From Eunapius fragilis (lineage: Eukaryota; Porifera; Demospongiae; Spongillida; Spongillidae), in the NCBI GenBank assembly GCA_963681505.1, contig OY811973.1, positions 10,264,559 to 10,328,558 of the forward strand: a stretch of DNA of 64,000 nt, read 5' to 3'. This document shows, in pieces, positions 11,841-23,442 of the stretch (the stretch's first letter is position 1; each line of letters begins with the position of its first letter). The notes under the pieces were generated by a model that was not told the DNA's origin, searched no databases, and was given only the letters and a program-made list of their open reading frames with translations. Made by a program: the position numbers and the translations under genes.

Positions 11841-14800
11841 ATAATTAGGAAAAGAGGAAATGTCTGGTAACACACAACAATTATTCCAGCCTACTGCCGA
11901 CTGAACAGTTACGTCCCATCTGTCTAAGAGTTCTTTACCAGTAACATCGCAATGATCTCCTATTACATTCCATCTGCCTAAAGGTTCCTTACTAGTACTT
12001 GGACTAGTACTTGGACTAGTACTAGGAATAATGTTTGGAGCCAAGACAGGTTTATTTACAGATTTGTTCCTTTGAATAGCTCTAGGACATTGGACATTGC
12101 AAGAGTAAGATGGTGCACTTGGAGCAAGAGACGAAGTATTCCTAGCTACGAGACATGAAAGGTCATCCATTTCATTAATGACTTCAGTTTCTGGTAGTAA
12201 TATGACAATTTGTTGTCTTAGAAACTCCACTATGCTTTGATTTTGATGTAGCCATGTAAAGTATAATCGTTTAAGCAATGTTTCTCTATCATCTTTTCCC
12301 AGAGACCAGAAGCATTTGAGTAAATTACTTATACTTTCTTTAATTTCTTCTGTGTTACGCTCATCGTGAGGTGCTACTTGTTGAATGTTGTATAAATGCA
12401 GCCTATTGACAATTTTCTCAGTTTCATTCAATAGAATTCTGTACTTTGCAGTGCCAATATTACAACTTGCCGTATCTGGCATTTCACCAACTAACTGAAC
12501 AAAGACCATGCTTCCATCTTCTCTATTGTAGGCCACCCACTCATTTAGTGCACTGCTAATATCAAAATCAATGGAAGACTCTGGCACATTTGCTCCTGGT
12601 GTGATAAACTGTGTTTCAATGCTCCTAATTCCGAGAAAATTCAAACATTTTTCCATTTCCTTCCAATTGTTGCACTTGAGTAGGACTGGAATGGCACTAG
12701 TGAGTCCCTCAAAGTTCAATGATGTGGCTGATATATTCTTTAACAGAAATGCCATTAGCTGGTCTGCAAAAGTGCTGTATGCCATGTCAAGAAGTGGAGG
12801 ACTAACGTCACTTTCAATGTACACATTGTAGGACATATTGTCCATGTGTAGCAGAGATGACACAGAAGCAACCATCTCGTTGTTATAAGAAAATTCTACT
12901 GATAGTTTACAAACCCCAACAATTTTGACAGTATTTTGAAACCTCTTCAATGAGTCATGTATTTCTTTGCATATTTCATCATAATCTGATATTTTTTTCA
13001 CAATTAGGCACAGAGCTGTTCGCAAGTTTGAACTGCACAAGGATGCTCGAAATTCCTTTGCTACTACTGAGAATTGATCTATACCTTCAGGAAGTGGTTT
13101 CTGTTTGCAATACACTGACATCGGCTTTGGTGCTAAATGTGCAGGAAGAAGCTTGCAAAGGTCTGTCTCAGTCAAACCACAGTTTGAAGGTAACTTAAAC
13201 AATAAAGTTTTACCATAAGAACTGAACTCTAAACTTTGGAGTGGTATGTCTGACAACATAAGTTTGGTTGAATCTACTAGTAATCCTTCTGCATTTGGTA
13301 AATATAATTCACATAGGGATTGTAACTTTATCTCACCTTCATTTGTGCAGAGAAACCTATGGAGATGTTTAATTGCATTAGTAATGATTGTCTCCACATC
13401 TGAGTTATGTACTTGTGTTTCTTTTATGTTTTGAAGGATATGACTTATATGACAGAGCTCAATTTGGTTTCTTACACCAGTCACTTGAAGAACAGAAAAT
13501 ACATCTGAAAATTCTTCTGGAAGAATATGCAGATAAGGGTAAAAACTGAATTCACAGCTGGATGCATGTATTACTTGGGATGGCTTCACCAGCACTATCC
13601 TTTCTTTTTCTTTATGCATAGGATTGGCATAGACTGGAATGCATGGTATATCTGCCAACAATTGCAACTGGCATGAACTAGTGACTTCCATATTCTGCTT
13701 TAGATACTTGAAGTTTTCGAACATCACATCAATTAGTGTTGAGCATTGAGGAGGTGTAATTAGCTCATCTGGGAAATTCAGAAAAAGGTTTTGATCCGAG
13801 AATACACTGTTTGAAATATTCTTGATGTTGTTTATCACATCCATAACTGACGGTATTACAGTCATTTGTAGTGATGAACACAGCTGACAAAGCAGTTCAG
13901 GCAATTTTACGATTGGTCGTAATGTCCAAAGCAGTGGAGTGTGCTCCTCTACAGCAGCTCCACACAATGTTGTCATTGATCCAGTGGGTGGAGTTGAGTA
14001 GGGTTCTGAAATCCAAATAACTGCATCTAAAGAGCAAATACACACAAAAGGAATTCTACCAATCATTAAAATGAATTCTGCATCATCATGCCAAATAACA
14101 TTTGAAGAAAGATGTTCTAGGAGAATGTTACTTGCTTTAGTGTCTACCACACCTGCTGCAATACATGTACAGAAATCAATAAATGTTTCTTTAGAAATTG
14201 ATGACCTTAAATCGAAATACCTAAAGAACTCTAGCCATTTTAATTCTTCAACATCATGATAACATTCAGGAAGGAAATCGAAACGTTCAGGAAATAATGT
14301 AAATATAGGATTTTTGTGATCACAGAAGTCAGAAATAGGTCTGCAATTAGGACCAATGCAATATGCTTTTGATAAGGCCACTTTCAGTTGTACATACTCA
14401 GGTCTTTCCGTATGTGCAACATTGAAACAATATTTCGAATATATATTATCACGAATGTATCGCAAAATTTCCTGCCTTTCTGCTTCAGAGAATGTTTTAA
14501 GGCTTGGGATCACAAACACTGCACAAGCCTCTTCCGGTGAAAGCCTTGATGTATGAGGATGTATTCGTTGAAAAAAATCTGCCCACTTCCAATCATCACA
14601 CACAACAACATAGTCTTCTGTCAGGTTCAAGCAATCTATAATTTTTGGAATTGAAGATACATCACTGTTACATAAATATAATCTCTTTCCCATCAATACT
14701 GTATAGTTTCCAGTAATGTCCTTGAAGAGAGGAAGTTCTGCCAGTTTTACCATGTGCTGCACAAATGCTCTATGCATGCTGTACATACTGAAATACTCCA

Positions 14801-17800
14801 TTATAGTGTTTACACACTCTTCAGTCAATTTTAATGAAATATCATGTGTCATGTGAAGGTAAATCATATTCTGAAGAATCATATTGTATTCTGACATGTG
14901 CGGACACCTAGAATTTGCTGCATCTACAATTTCATCATTAAGAAAAGGCATTCCAAGTTCCAGCAATTCCAAAGCCATATTCCTATGCAACAGAGCACAT
15001 CTTTCAATTATGATTTCACATGGATTTTTTATTATTTCATAATCAAGTATTATTGGCAAGAGGCCATCATTGAAATAAAGGTATAATTTATCATTAGTTG
15101 TCAGAAGAAGTGCCCATTTTCCAATGATAATGCTAATATGATTTCTAAAATATGGATCTGAACTTAAGCATGTCCATAGTTCGCGCAGAGCCAAATAGTT
15201 GAAATATTTGCTTGCATGGTCTACATGTTGAACCTCTTTAATTTCAGGTGGTAAATTTTTATGCAATATCTCTATCACATGTAAAATACAACTCGCTCCA
15301 TTAGGTGAGAGATAATAGTCAGTGGAATACTCAGTATTTACCAACATAGGATGCATAAAGTACTGTTTACTTTTTGGAAACAACGAGGAACTTTTTGACT
15401 TAAGTACCTTGCAGGACTTGGTCAAAACATTTAAACAGTTGTCAGCAGTTAGAATAAGTGGCAAGTTGAAAGGACATATTGGAAATTCAAAATATTCAAC
15501 GCCATACCGTTGTACACTTTGCAGTACCCATTTTGTGAAAAGTGCAAACACACGACTTGACTGAAATATTGTATTTTTAATATGGCATGGATATGCAACT
15601 TTCCCAAATTTATTCTTGGACTTGCATAAAAGAATGAAACAATTAAATACAACTTTGGCATTGATGGTAGGTATTTCTAATCCCACATCGAAGAACAATT
15701 GTAGCAAAGAAATTGGAGTGCATGTAATGTTCATGCCCATCCTTTCAAACAGTTTTAAAAGATCCTCATTGCCACAAGGAATGTATATTTGACTCATTTC
15801 ATCACTTCCTTTTATTGGATGCCATTTTACTTCTATTCCTGAATCCGTTGTAACTTTTTGACATAAAATGCATGCATTTTGCATGGAAAAACTTTTATAA
15901 ACATCCATAGCTACCTGGAGCCACAATCCTTTCAAATGTGTTGAGAGTTTCCAATTTGGGAAAAGGCTATAAAACATTTGCAATTTATGCTTGAGTTCTT
16001 TCTCATCGGAATTCCATTTACTGACATATATTGAAGCCATACTGGACAATAGAGCTGAGTATGAAGATGAGATTGCCTTTCCAAGGTTCTCATTCCATTC
16101 CTGCTTTTCATCACATTTGCCTGGTACAGAAGCTGTCCAGAGTGCTCGCCTTGAAGAGTCCAGACAAAATTTTCCATTAATGTGCACTGGTAAGTTTGAT
16201 TTGACAGGAAGAGGAAGGAAGCAGAAAACCTGTCCAGATGTTGACGGAGAAGTAATTAATGGATTGAGGGGTACAGCAATGCCATGCTGCGGTTTGATTT
16301 TTTGTATTAATTGCCACAATTTAACATTTCCATCTTTGTCTCCCACCCCTCGTTGAACTAACCATGGATCCGATGATATGACAGCCTTAGTATTGCAATC
16401 GGTTTCCAACAGATTCACCTGATACTGCACTTGGAATGGATTGTCCTGCATAGTAAAGTTTTTAACTTTTAAATGCAGTTGTGAAAATTTCTCTTCAATT
16501 GATTCCATAAATTCGCACTCACAGTGATAAAACACATGGAATAAATTTGCATCATTAATTAAGCACAGCTTTAACTCTCTCACATGATTAAGAAATAACA
16601 ATGTTAGTTTTAGGTCTTGCTTAATCCAATCCTGAAGCATAGAATATACTAAATCAGTTTTGGAAACTTTAAAAACGTTATTTGAATCAGTTTGTATTTG
16701 TTTCTTAAGTGGAAAGCGAAATAACGTTCCTGAATGTATATCGTCCTGTAAATCTAATACATCAGAATATAAATATGCACTTCTCAAAGTATAATGATGG
16801 TTAAAGAACTTTTCCGTGACTTTGTAGCTGCACCCAGGTTTTTTTGTATCCTTTGATTTTACATATCTACAGTACGGGTCTAGTATGTATAAACGATCCC
16901 TTGTGATGAAGCTTGGGCAATCAGTGAGATGGTAAACTACATTAAAGCCTATGCCATACTGCCCAATAGATTCCACACTGCTGTCTTTACTACCAAGGCC
17001 AATATCCTGAATACCTTTCAAATCTTGATCTGAAAATTCTCTGTCATTCCAAACAAGTAGGGCTGGACCTTGCAAATCTTCCCACTCAGGAAACAGTAGA
17101 TTTGTATTGCCATGAGTCCGCATGTCCAAAATAAAGTAGACCTTACTTGCCTTAGCATCATCGGCATTCTGTATCAGCTCTTTCATGACCGTGATGTCAA
17201 AAGGATAGTCACGTAGGATTGTTTTGATTCTGTTTGTGATATTTTCACTCTGACCAAATGGTTCTGCCCCAAATGGTGAGTGGCATTTCAATGATTGGAC
17301 ATTTAAACATGCTGCTAATTTGGGATTCACATCATGGTGCAGCAACAAGCAAGGTTCTGAGGCATCCAATGTGCCTTCAGATTCATCAATGTTATCCTCC
17401 AAGCCAATTTCATAATACATCAAGTCATCATTTTCGACATATACAACCTTTGTGGCATCTTCCAGCTCAAAATGATAACATTTAGACTTAACTGGAACAT
17501 ATAAAATAGAACCATGTAAATTAACCTTTCTGGTACCATGATCAGTGAGAGAGTTCAAAATAAAGGCAACAATATTCATAGTTTGGGGAGTATAATCACC
17601 TTTCATTTTCATCGTGTGCAATACCATAAGGAGCTGTTTATCAGTAGTCTCCATCTCAACCCCGCATTTTTTAAAAAGATCGCTGAACCTATGTAATTTA
17701 ATAGGAACACAGTAATGATTGTACGGTGCAAGGTCAATCAGCAAACAATCCTTCCTTCTTTCCATTGCAACCATATCACGATATGCAAAGTGACCTCCCT

Positions 17801-20800
17801 GTACCATTATCCAAGGACACTGGTATGCTTTAATTTGAGCAATAGCTAATTGTGTTGTCGAAAGGAATTCATAAATCTGACAAACAATTCCATATAGCAC
17901 TTCCATGGAAAAGTTGGTCTTCTGATCACGTACATGTGTAAAATGATTAAGAACATCTGTAACAGTGGGTGAAAATGAGAATCCAAGTTCAGACAATCGT
18001 TTAGGTGCTACAATGCATGAACTAGTATCCACTATTAGTACTTCAGATCCAGCAATGTTAGGTACATTGGGAGTGTGTGTGTTCACTAAACATACTCCAG
18101 TTGATGTAAAATGGGATGGATAAGCACTTCCTTTCCAAGGTAATCCCTTTGGATAATCACTTGGTGGGATAGACTGAATTGGAAGCCAGCAATATGAGCA
18201 AAATGACTGTTTAACAGCACATTTTAGCTTCATATGTTTCTGTTGAAATGATACCATGGTTTCTATCAATTTATCATCACAAGAAAAAAGGTACTTCAGC
18301 ACAGCTCATGCTCTGACCAACTGAGTGGTATCTACTTCAGAAAAATGGTTGCTATAAAATGGTTTGGTCCCAATTTCAATGATGACATTAATAATCATTT
18401 GAGGAGTGATGCATGCAGTGAGACCACAGTGTTTTAAATACTTTAGACATGTGGAAGTATCAAAGGGAGGCAATGGAAAAACAGATTTGCCATAAAACAG
18501 TTCCCATAATTCAGGTACATCTGGACTACACAATTCATTGGGGCATTTTCTATCCAGATAGTTGTCAGCAACTTTTATAAATGGTAGAGTAGATATCTCG
18601 TACATTATCACTCGTTTGATGGTCAAAAATTTTAAAATGTATTGCATCATCACGTCAATTTGATCAGCTGATTTAATTGCACCTTCATTAATCATAGGGA
18701 ATAGCACGCTTTTTATCATGTCATTAATATCTGGGAAATGAATATAGTCTTTTGCAAACTTTTCTAATAGGGACCTGCTATTCTTGCTCTTGAGCACAAC
18801 CAAATTTGATGGCAAGCACGAGATATCAAATTCGTCTGATGTCATCATCACAACCTTTCTTTTCCATGAAGATAACTGAGCAAATTCAACAGACATTACT
18901 TTATTCGATGTTGTAAAAAAGATTGGAAGGGATAAAAGCACTTTAATTTGACCTGAAGTTGGAGAAATGATGCTGGTCAGAAATTGTTGAAATATGTATG
19001 CCTTATTTAAATCCATAGTTTTAGGATAAAGTGAAACATTTTGTAGTGCATTGAGTATTCCATTAGGGGAGAATTTATGAATGTAATTAGCAAGTTCAGA
19101 ATGCTTGAGGTATGGATAATCACAGCATTTTACATATGAAATAGAAAAATGCTGAAGGCTCATCAAAAGATCTTCATCACAATCATCTTCAAGATAAATT
19201 GTTTTTGAATCCTTGCTACTTGATAACTTATCCACACAGTTTGGTGGATATGATAGAGGAATCAGTTGCTGACCAAGAAAATAATTCAAATCATGTGTTT
19301 GCGACCATGCCCAAAACAATGGTAGCCACTGAGAAACTGATGAGGTATCATTAACTGAAATATATTTAGACAAGAGCACACTGGTTATTTTATCATCCAA
19401 TAAGTATAGGTTTGTTATCCCAGACTTAGCCAATTCCTGAAACACTATGTGCCTATCAGCCTCTGTTATATTTACTAACTGGTGTTGGCACTTTTCAGGG
19501 AAAAGTTCTAGTGGGTACCTATCTGTACACAGGAACTTTTGTTCTTCACGCTCTTGTGCTGCATGGAACTTAGCATATTTCCCATTGGCCAATGGAAGCA
19601 GCATAAGTCCTACTACATTAATGAAGGATCGACTGTTTGAAAGACAATACATCAAAAGTGCAAGCTTTTCATCATGTGAACGTTGTATGTAGGTTAATGG
19701 GTACTGCTTAAGCAATTTTGTTATAAGAGATGGTGTCAACTGACTCATTTGCACATGAGTTTTAAATTTCAAGCAATATCCCAAAACATTTTGTGGAACT
19801 TCAACCAGCATTTCATTAGACTTTGCAATGACATCACATACTATTTCCCAGCCAGGAGGACTTGAATCCACCTTAGGAGTAAGTATCGCATTCATCAGGC
19901 TAATCCACTTACCTGACTTAGCAGTCCAGAATATGCTCTGGGTACAAAGTATTTTAAACAAAGGTTCCAGAACTGGTTTCCAATGTTCGCTGTTAAGCAC
20001 TTCAGTAACATTAGGCCACATTCTATAAACCAGATCACTATGTATCAAGCGTTGACATGCCCCCTTAATGAGTAATGCATAGCAATGTGGAAGCAGTCTG
20101 CTCACAATGATCTCATTCCAACGTGCCTCATCCTCCTCACTTGGGTTCTGAGCACTCCTCCACTTCAATGATCTGCGATCATCACTGGTTGCGAATGTGC
20201 CATTTATGTGAACAGGAAGAGGGCAAGTGAGCTCCACTGGCATTGGTAGAAAACAAAATATTCTGCTATTTCTAGCCGTCATAGTACCATCTAAGTGTAT
20301 TTCCATTGCATTATCTTCAGGTACTTCCATTTCAACAGCATCATTTACAGGTACTTCCATTGCAGCACCAACATAAGGAATAACATTAAGCTTCTTTGCC
20401 CTACGAAGATCATCATCATCTAAACATCCTAAATAATAGGAAATTAGCCAGCTATGTTTGGATTGTAAATGTTTGTTCAGTAAAATTGTGATATTTAACA
20501 TCATCACTAGTGACACTGGTGCATTTAGTTTCCAGTGTGTGTGGACATCTTGTATAAAGGCATCTTTATCATGAATTTGTTTCTCTTCTGTTATCATAAT
20601 GCTAACACAAGTAGTTTTATCAAAAATAATTTCAATTGTATTGACTGACTGTAAAAAAAGTAGTAAAAGTTTAGCTTCCTCTTTAAATTTGATCAACAGG
20701 TCACATAAGTTTATAACATTGTAAACATTTGCGGAAATATTAGAAACTTCATTTCTAAGTGGAAATCGAAACAAAGTACCAGGATACATTGTCATATTTC

Positions 20801-21292
20801 TAGAGAATCCTTGCTTATTAATAAATGGAACCATTGTGTCCCAATAATCTTTTTCCCTTTTCCATATATCACTAAGCTCGTATGACCAACCTCCATCACG
20901 CCACACCTTCTCTTGAGGATCAAGAAAACCAATGGTATCACCACTGATTATAATAGGAAGATCTGTGTGGACAGTTGTTATGCAGTAGTCTAGTATTACC
21001 AATGGTACAGCAGCATACATAACATGCACTTACCTGTAATATGATAGACTGCATTGAAACCGATTCCAAACTTTCCTACTTTCACTGGATTCTGCGCTTT
21101 TTTGCTGCTTTGCAGGAGCTGAATACCCTCCCAGTCTTCTGGCTTGAACTTAGCATCATTATATGACAATAATGCTGGGCCTTGGTATTGAGCCATTGCT
21201 GGGTTCACCAAATTGGTTGTTTCATATTGACAATCGTCAATTATAAATTTGACTACTTTAGCACCTGCATCATCTGCATTTTGGATTAGTTC
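11418..21292 (-). CDS. Sacsin-like protein: two HSP90-type ATPase/sacsin repeats plus HEPN; one in-frame TGA
   Basis: Exon 21292-21034 starts at the Bergerat motif [10 protein letters not shown] and includes [16 protein letters not shown]. Its donor (ACAG/GTAAGT) joins, phase 1, to an acceptor at 20962, giving [13 protein letters not shown]. From there one exon runs about 9.5 kb to the stop. The first repeat has GTLFRFPLR and PVHINGTF. The second has [10 protein letters not shown] (near 17160), [25 protein letters not shown] and VHINGKF. A Pro/Ser/Thr linker ([11 protein letters not shown]) precedes a C-terminal HEPN domain (below about 11840). Sacsins are large chaperone-like proteins; vertebrate sacsin also has a giant exon, three repeats, DnaJ and HEPN. 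No DnaJ or ubiquitin-like domain is seen here. A single TGA at 18306-18308 interrupts VRA*AVLKYL. The N-terminal exon before ELIQ was not found, so the model is 5' partial. It may be a recent pseudogene. Confidence 0.85.
18306..18308 (-). other. In-frame TGA inside the sacsin-like open frame
   Basis: The two long open frames (907 and 2294 codons) share one frame and are separated only by this stop: TTQLVRA, stop, AVLKYLF. Sacsin repeats typically read RAxAVLKYL here, with a basic residue. A single CGA to TGA change (a CpG transition) would explain it. No splice site removing it was obvious. Confidence 0.85.
20962..21034 (-). other. Short intron in the sacsin-like gene
   Basis: The donor GTAAGT (reverse of 21028-21033) and the acceptor ending CCACACAG (just above 20962) bound a 71-base phase-1 intron (20963-21033). 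Splicing restores the conserved Y-H-I-T-D sequence of the ATPase fold. It illustrates the short introns in this genome. Confidence 0.75.
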
Positions 21293-21474
21293 CTATTACA
21301 GAAGCATCATAAAACATTCAATGAGTAGCAAGCAAACCAGGGATACTCAATAAGCGCATACAATGCTAATTGATGTCTGAATATGTGAGCACAAAATCTA
21401 CATTACACTAAACTGTCACATCACACTGCTATAATTAAATTCAAATAGCTTCTAGAGCAGGACCATCATCAAGG

Positions 21475-21664
21475 TACAGTACCGGCTCGGTCATAGAGAA
21501 ATTTTGCAGCTTGGTCATAGAGAAAATAAAGTGTATACATTGGTACTAAGCCAATTCATAGTGATTGCTATGAACACTTATGGTTTCTTTAGTTACCAAT
21601 GTATACGCTTTATTTCAAATATGATCGAGCTGCAAATTCTCTCTATGACCAAGCCGATACTGTA
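21475..21664. mobile_element. Palindromic MITE, TA target site (mariner/Tc1-like ends)
   Basis: Arms 21475-21547 and 21593-21664 are inverted copies (TACAGTACCGGCTCGGTCAT at left, GACCAAGCCGATACTGTA at right; inner arm TATACATTGGTAC). The ends TACAGTA/ACTGTA suggest a TA target duplication. It lies upstream of the sacsin-like exon and carries no ORF. Confidence 0.75.
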
Positions 21665-22325
21665 TTAAGAGGAAGCCATACATATTTGGCATGAATTTAT
21701 AGTTACACAATAGAGAGTATCTCTGACACAGTTAAAGGACTCTAAATTGTATGGATGCATACACATGTAGATCATTTATGGAAAAATATCACAGTGATGG
21801 CACAGCCTATAAGGCAGTGATGGCACATTTCCTAACCCTCCATGGAGTTGAGTAAGCACTGATAAGCCTGCACATTGTAAAGTTCCTCATTACAGTGCCT
21901 CCTCCCCCTCCCCTCCCCCAAGTACAAGCCAACTCACTTTATTTATCCAGTGCAATCATTTATACTTGGTTAGAAGCATAACATCCCTTTACACATCAAT
22001 CAAGGTACTAGTAAGTATTCATGACATGTAGTTGCTAATGAAATAATTTGATTGGTTAGGGAATATGTTAACAGCTAAGGGCTGTTAACTTGCTAACGTG
22101 TCCATTATCAAGGATCTCTATTACATTCGGGCCTTCCTGGATTAATCTCATTGGACTAGGGCTTTTCACAATTAGTGTACCTCCAGAATGCTCTGACCCC
22201 ATAGCTAGGTACTTCGTTCGTTTCTTAATTTTTTTACTCGTTTTTCGCCACACACAAACACACATGACCTAAAATAAACATCACTGGATGATGCGTACAT
22301 GTATTGAATGGGATGTGGATGGAGC
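21665..22325. other. Region upstream of the sacsin-like gene; missing N-terminal exon not found
   Basis: A minus-strand open frame near 22068-22215 starts MGSEHSGGTLIV. It lacks the sacsin signature expected before [10 protein letters not shown], so I do not join it. No other coding signal is evident. Confidence 0.4.
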
Positions 22326-23012
22326 CAGTGGCGTAGCGAGGGGAGGACATATGTCCCCTGGCGCAAGGGTTTAGGGGATCCAAAATAGACAATTTGCACA
22401 GAGGTAATTATCGCGAACGGGCCCGCGGGCACATCTTGAGTCTTGTTAACAAACATGTGCACACGCAAACTCATTTCTAGTCACCGACATTGAAGATACG
22501 GTAACCAGTCGTCACCTCCATAATCTGTTGAATACAGTTCCAACTTCAGGGTTAATGCACAGGCTCACAATGGCAAGCGAGCAGTTAGCCATTATCGTAC
22601 AGACAGGTACACATAGCGCCAGTCATAGTGCGATGGTAGTTTTGCGGGGGCAGATACTTCCCCAAACTAAATATCCTAATGTAAACGATTGAGTGTATGT
22701 GCGAAGGCATAGGTTGCTTGCAGAAGCAAATGCAGTGTATTAAATTATTGTCTGTTACTACGAAAGTATCATGTTTTTGTGACTTAAAAAGTGCGAAAGT
22801 TGCAAAGCGGCTGGGGCGGAGCCCAGACCCCTTTGGGTGAGCTTTGCATACCCCCTTGCCGGGATGATCGAGGCCCGGCATATCCCTCTCCGCCCTTGCG
22901 GCTGCCTACCGACCCTCGCTGCAAAATCCTACATCCGTCCCTTTAATTGTAGGGGGGAGGAGCCATTATTGCATTATGTCCCCGGGCGCTCAACAACCAC
23001 ACTACGCCACTG
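22326..23012. mobile_element. Non-autonomous hAT-like element, 8-bp target duplication
   Basis: The ends are CAGTGGCGTAGC and CTACGCCACTG. An exact 8-base duplication, GATGGAGC, flanks both sides (22318-22325 and 23013-23020). An 8-bp duplication with short CAGTG-type ends is characteristic of the hAT superfamily. The 687-bp interior contains no recognised transposase. Confidence 0.88.
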
Positions 23013-23020
23013 GATGGAGC

Positions 23021-23442
23021 CATCCTCCACCCCCACCGGCAGTGATCATATGGAGCTGCGTGGTCTGAAATCAACAGCCAGACAGAACTCTATACATTGT
23101 ACATGCACCTCCCGCGTTTCAACTGAATGCATTTCATATAACCAACGCGATCTATATAGTAGTGTTCCGCAGTATAGAGCTTGCCTTAAAGATTTGACCA
23201 TCCGGATAACGACGTAGAATTCCTTTAATAGTGGCAGAGACTGTACTACGCTGTCGCAATGGTTTTCCGTTCATCTCACTAATGCCTCACAATAGAAATA
23301 TCGAACAAAGGCCGCCCGATCTGTAAATGGAACATTCAACAATGAATATCACACACTATGCTGATTGGAGGGTGGGTCGGATGCCTAAGTAGCTAGGGGT
23401 GGGCGTGGAACAACAGTGATAATCACTGCGTTGGCATAAACC
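23021..23442. promoter_or_regulatory. Upstream region of the intact caspase-like gene
   Basis: There is no gene in this ~420-base stretch. It must hold at least part of the 5' control region of the caspase-like gene, but I recognise no specific element. The start context is ACCATGG, a good Kozak match. Confidence 0.3.

Noticed and set aside
18306-18308. TGA as a selenocysteine codon
   Set aside because: Sacsin-type repeats have no redox Cys at this site, the expected residue is basic, and I saw no SECIS-like element. A nonsense change is simpler.
22068-22265. Frame starting MGSEHSGGTLIV as the first sacsin exon
   Set aside because: It lacks the conserved sequence that precedes [10 protein letters not shown], and the possible donors are weak.
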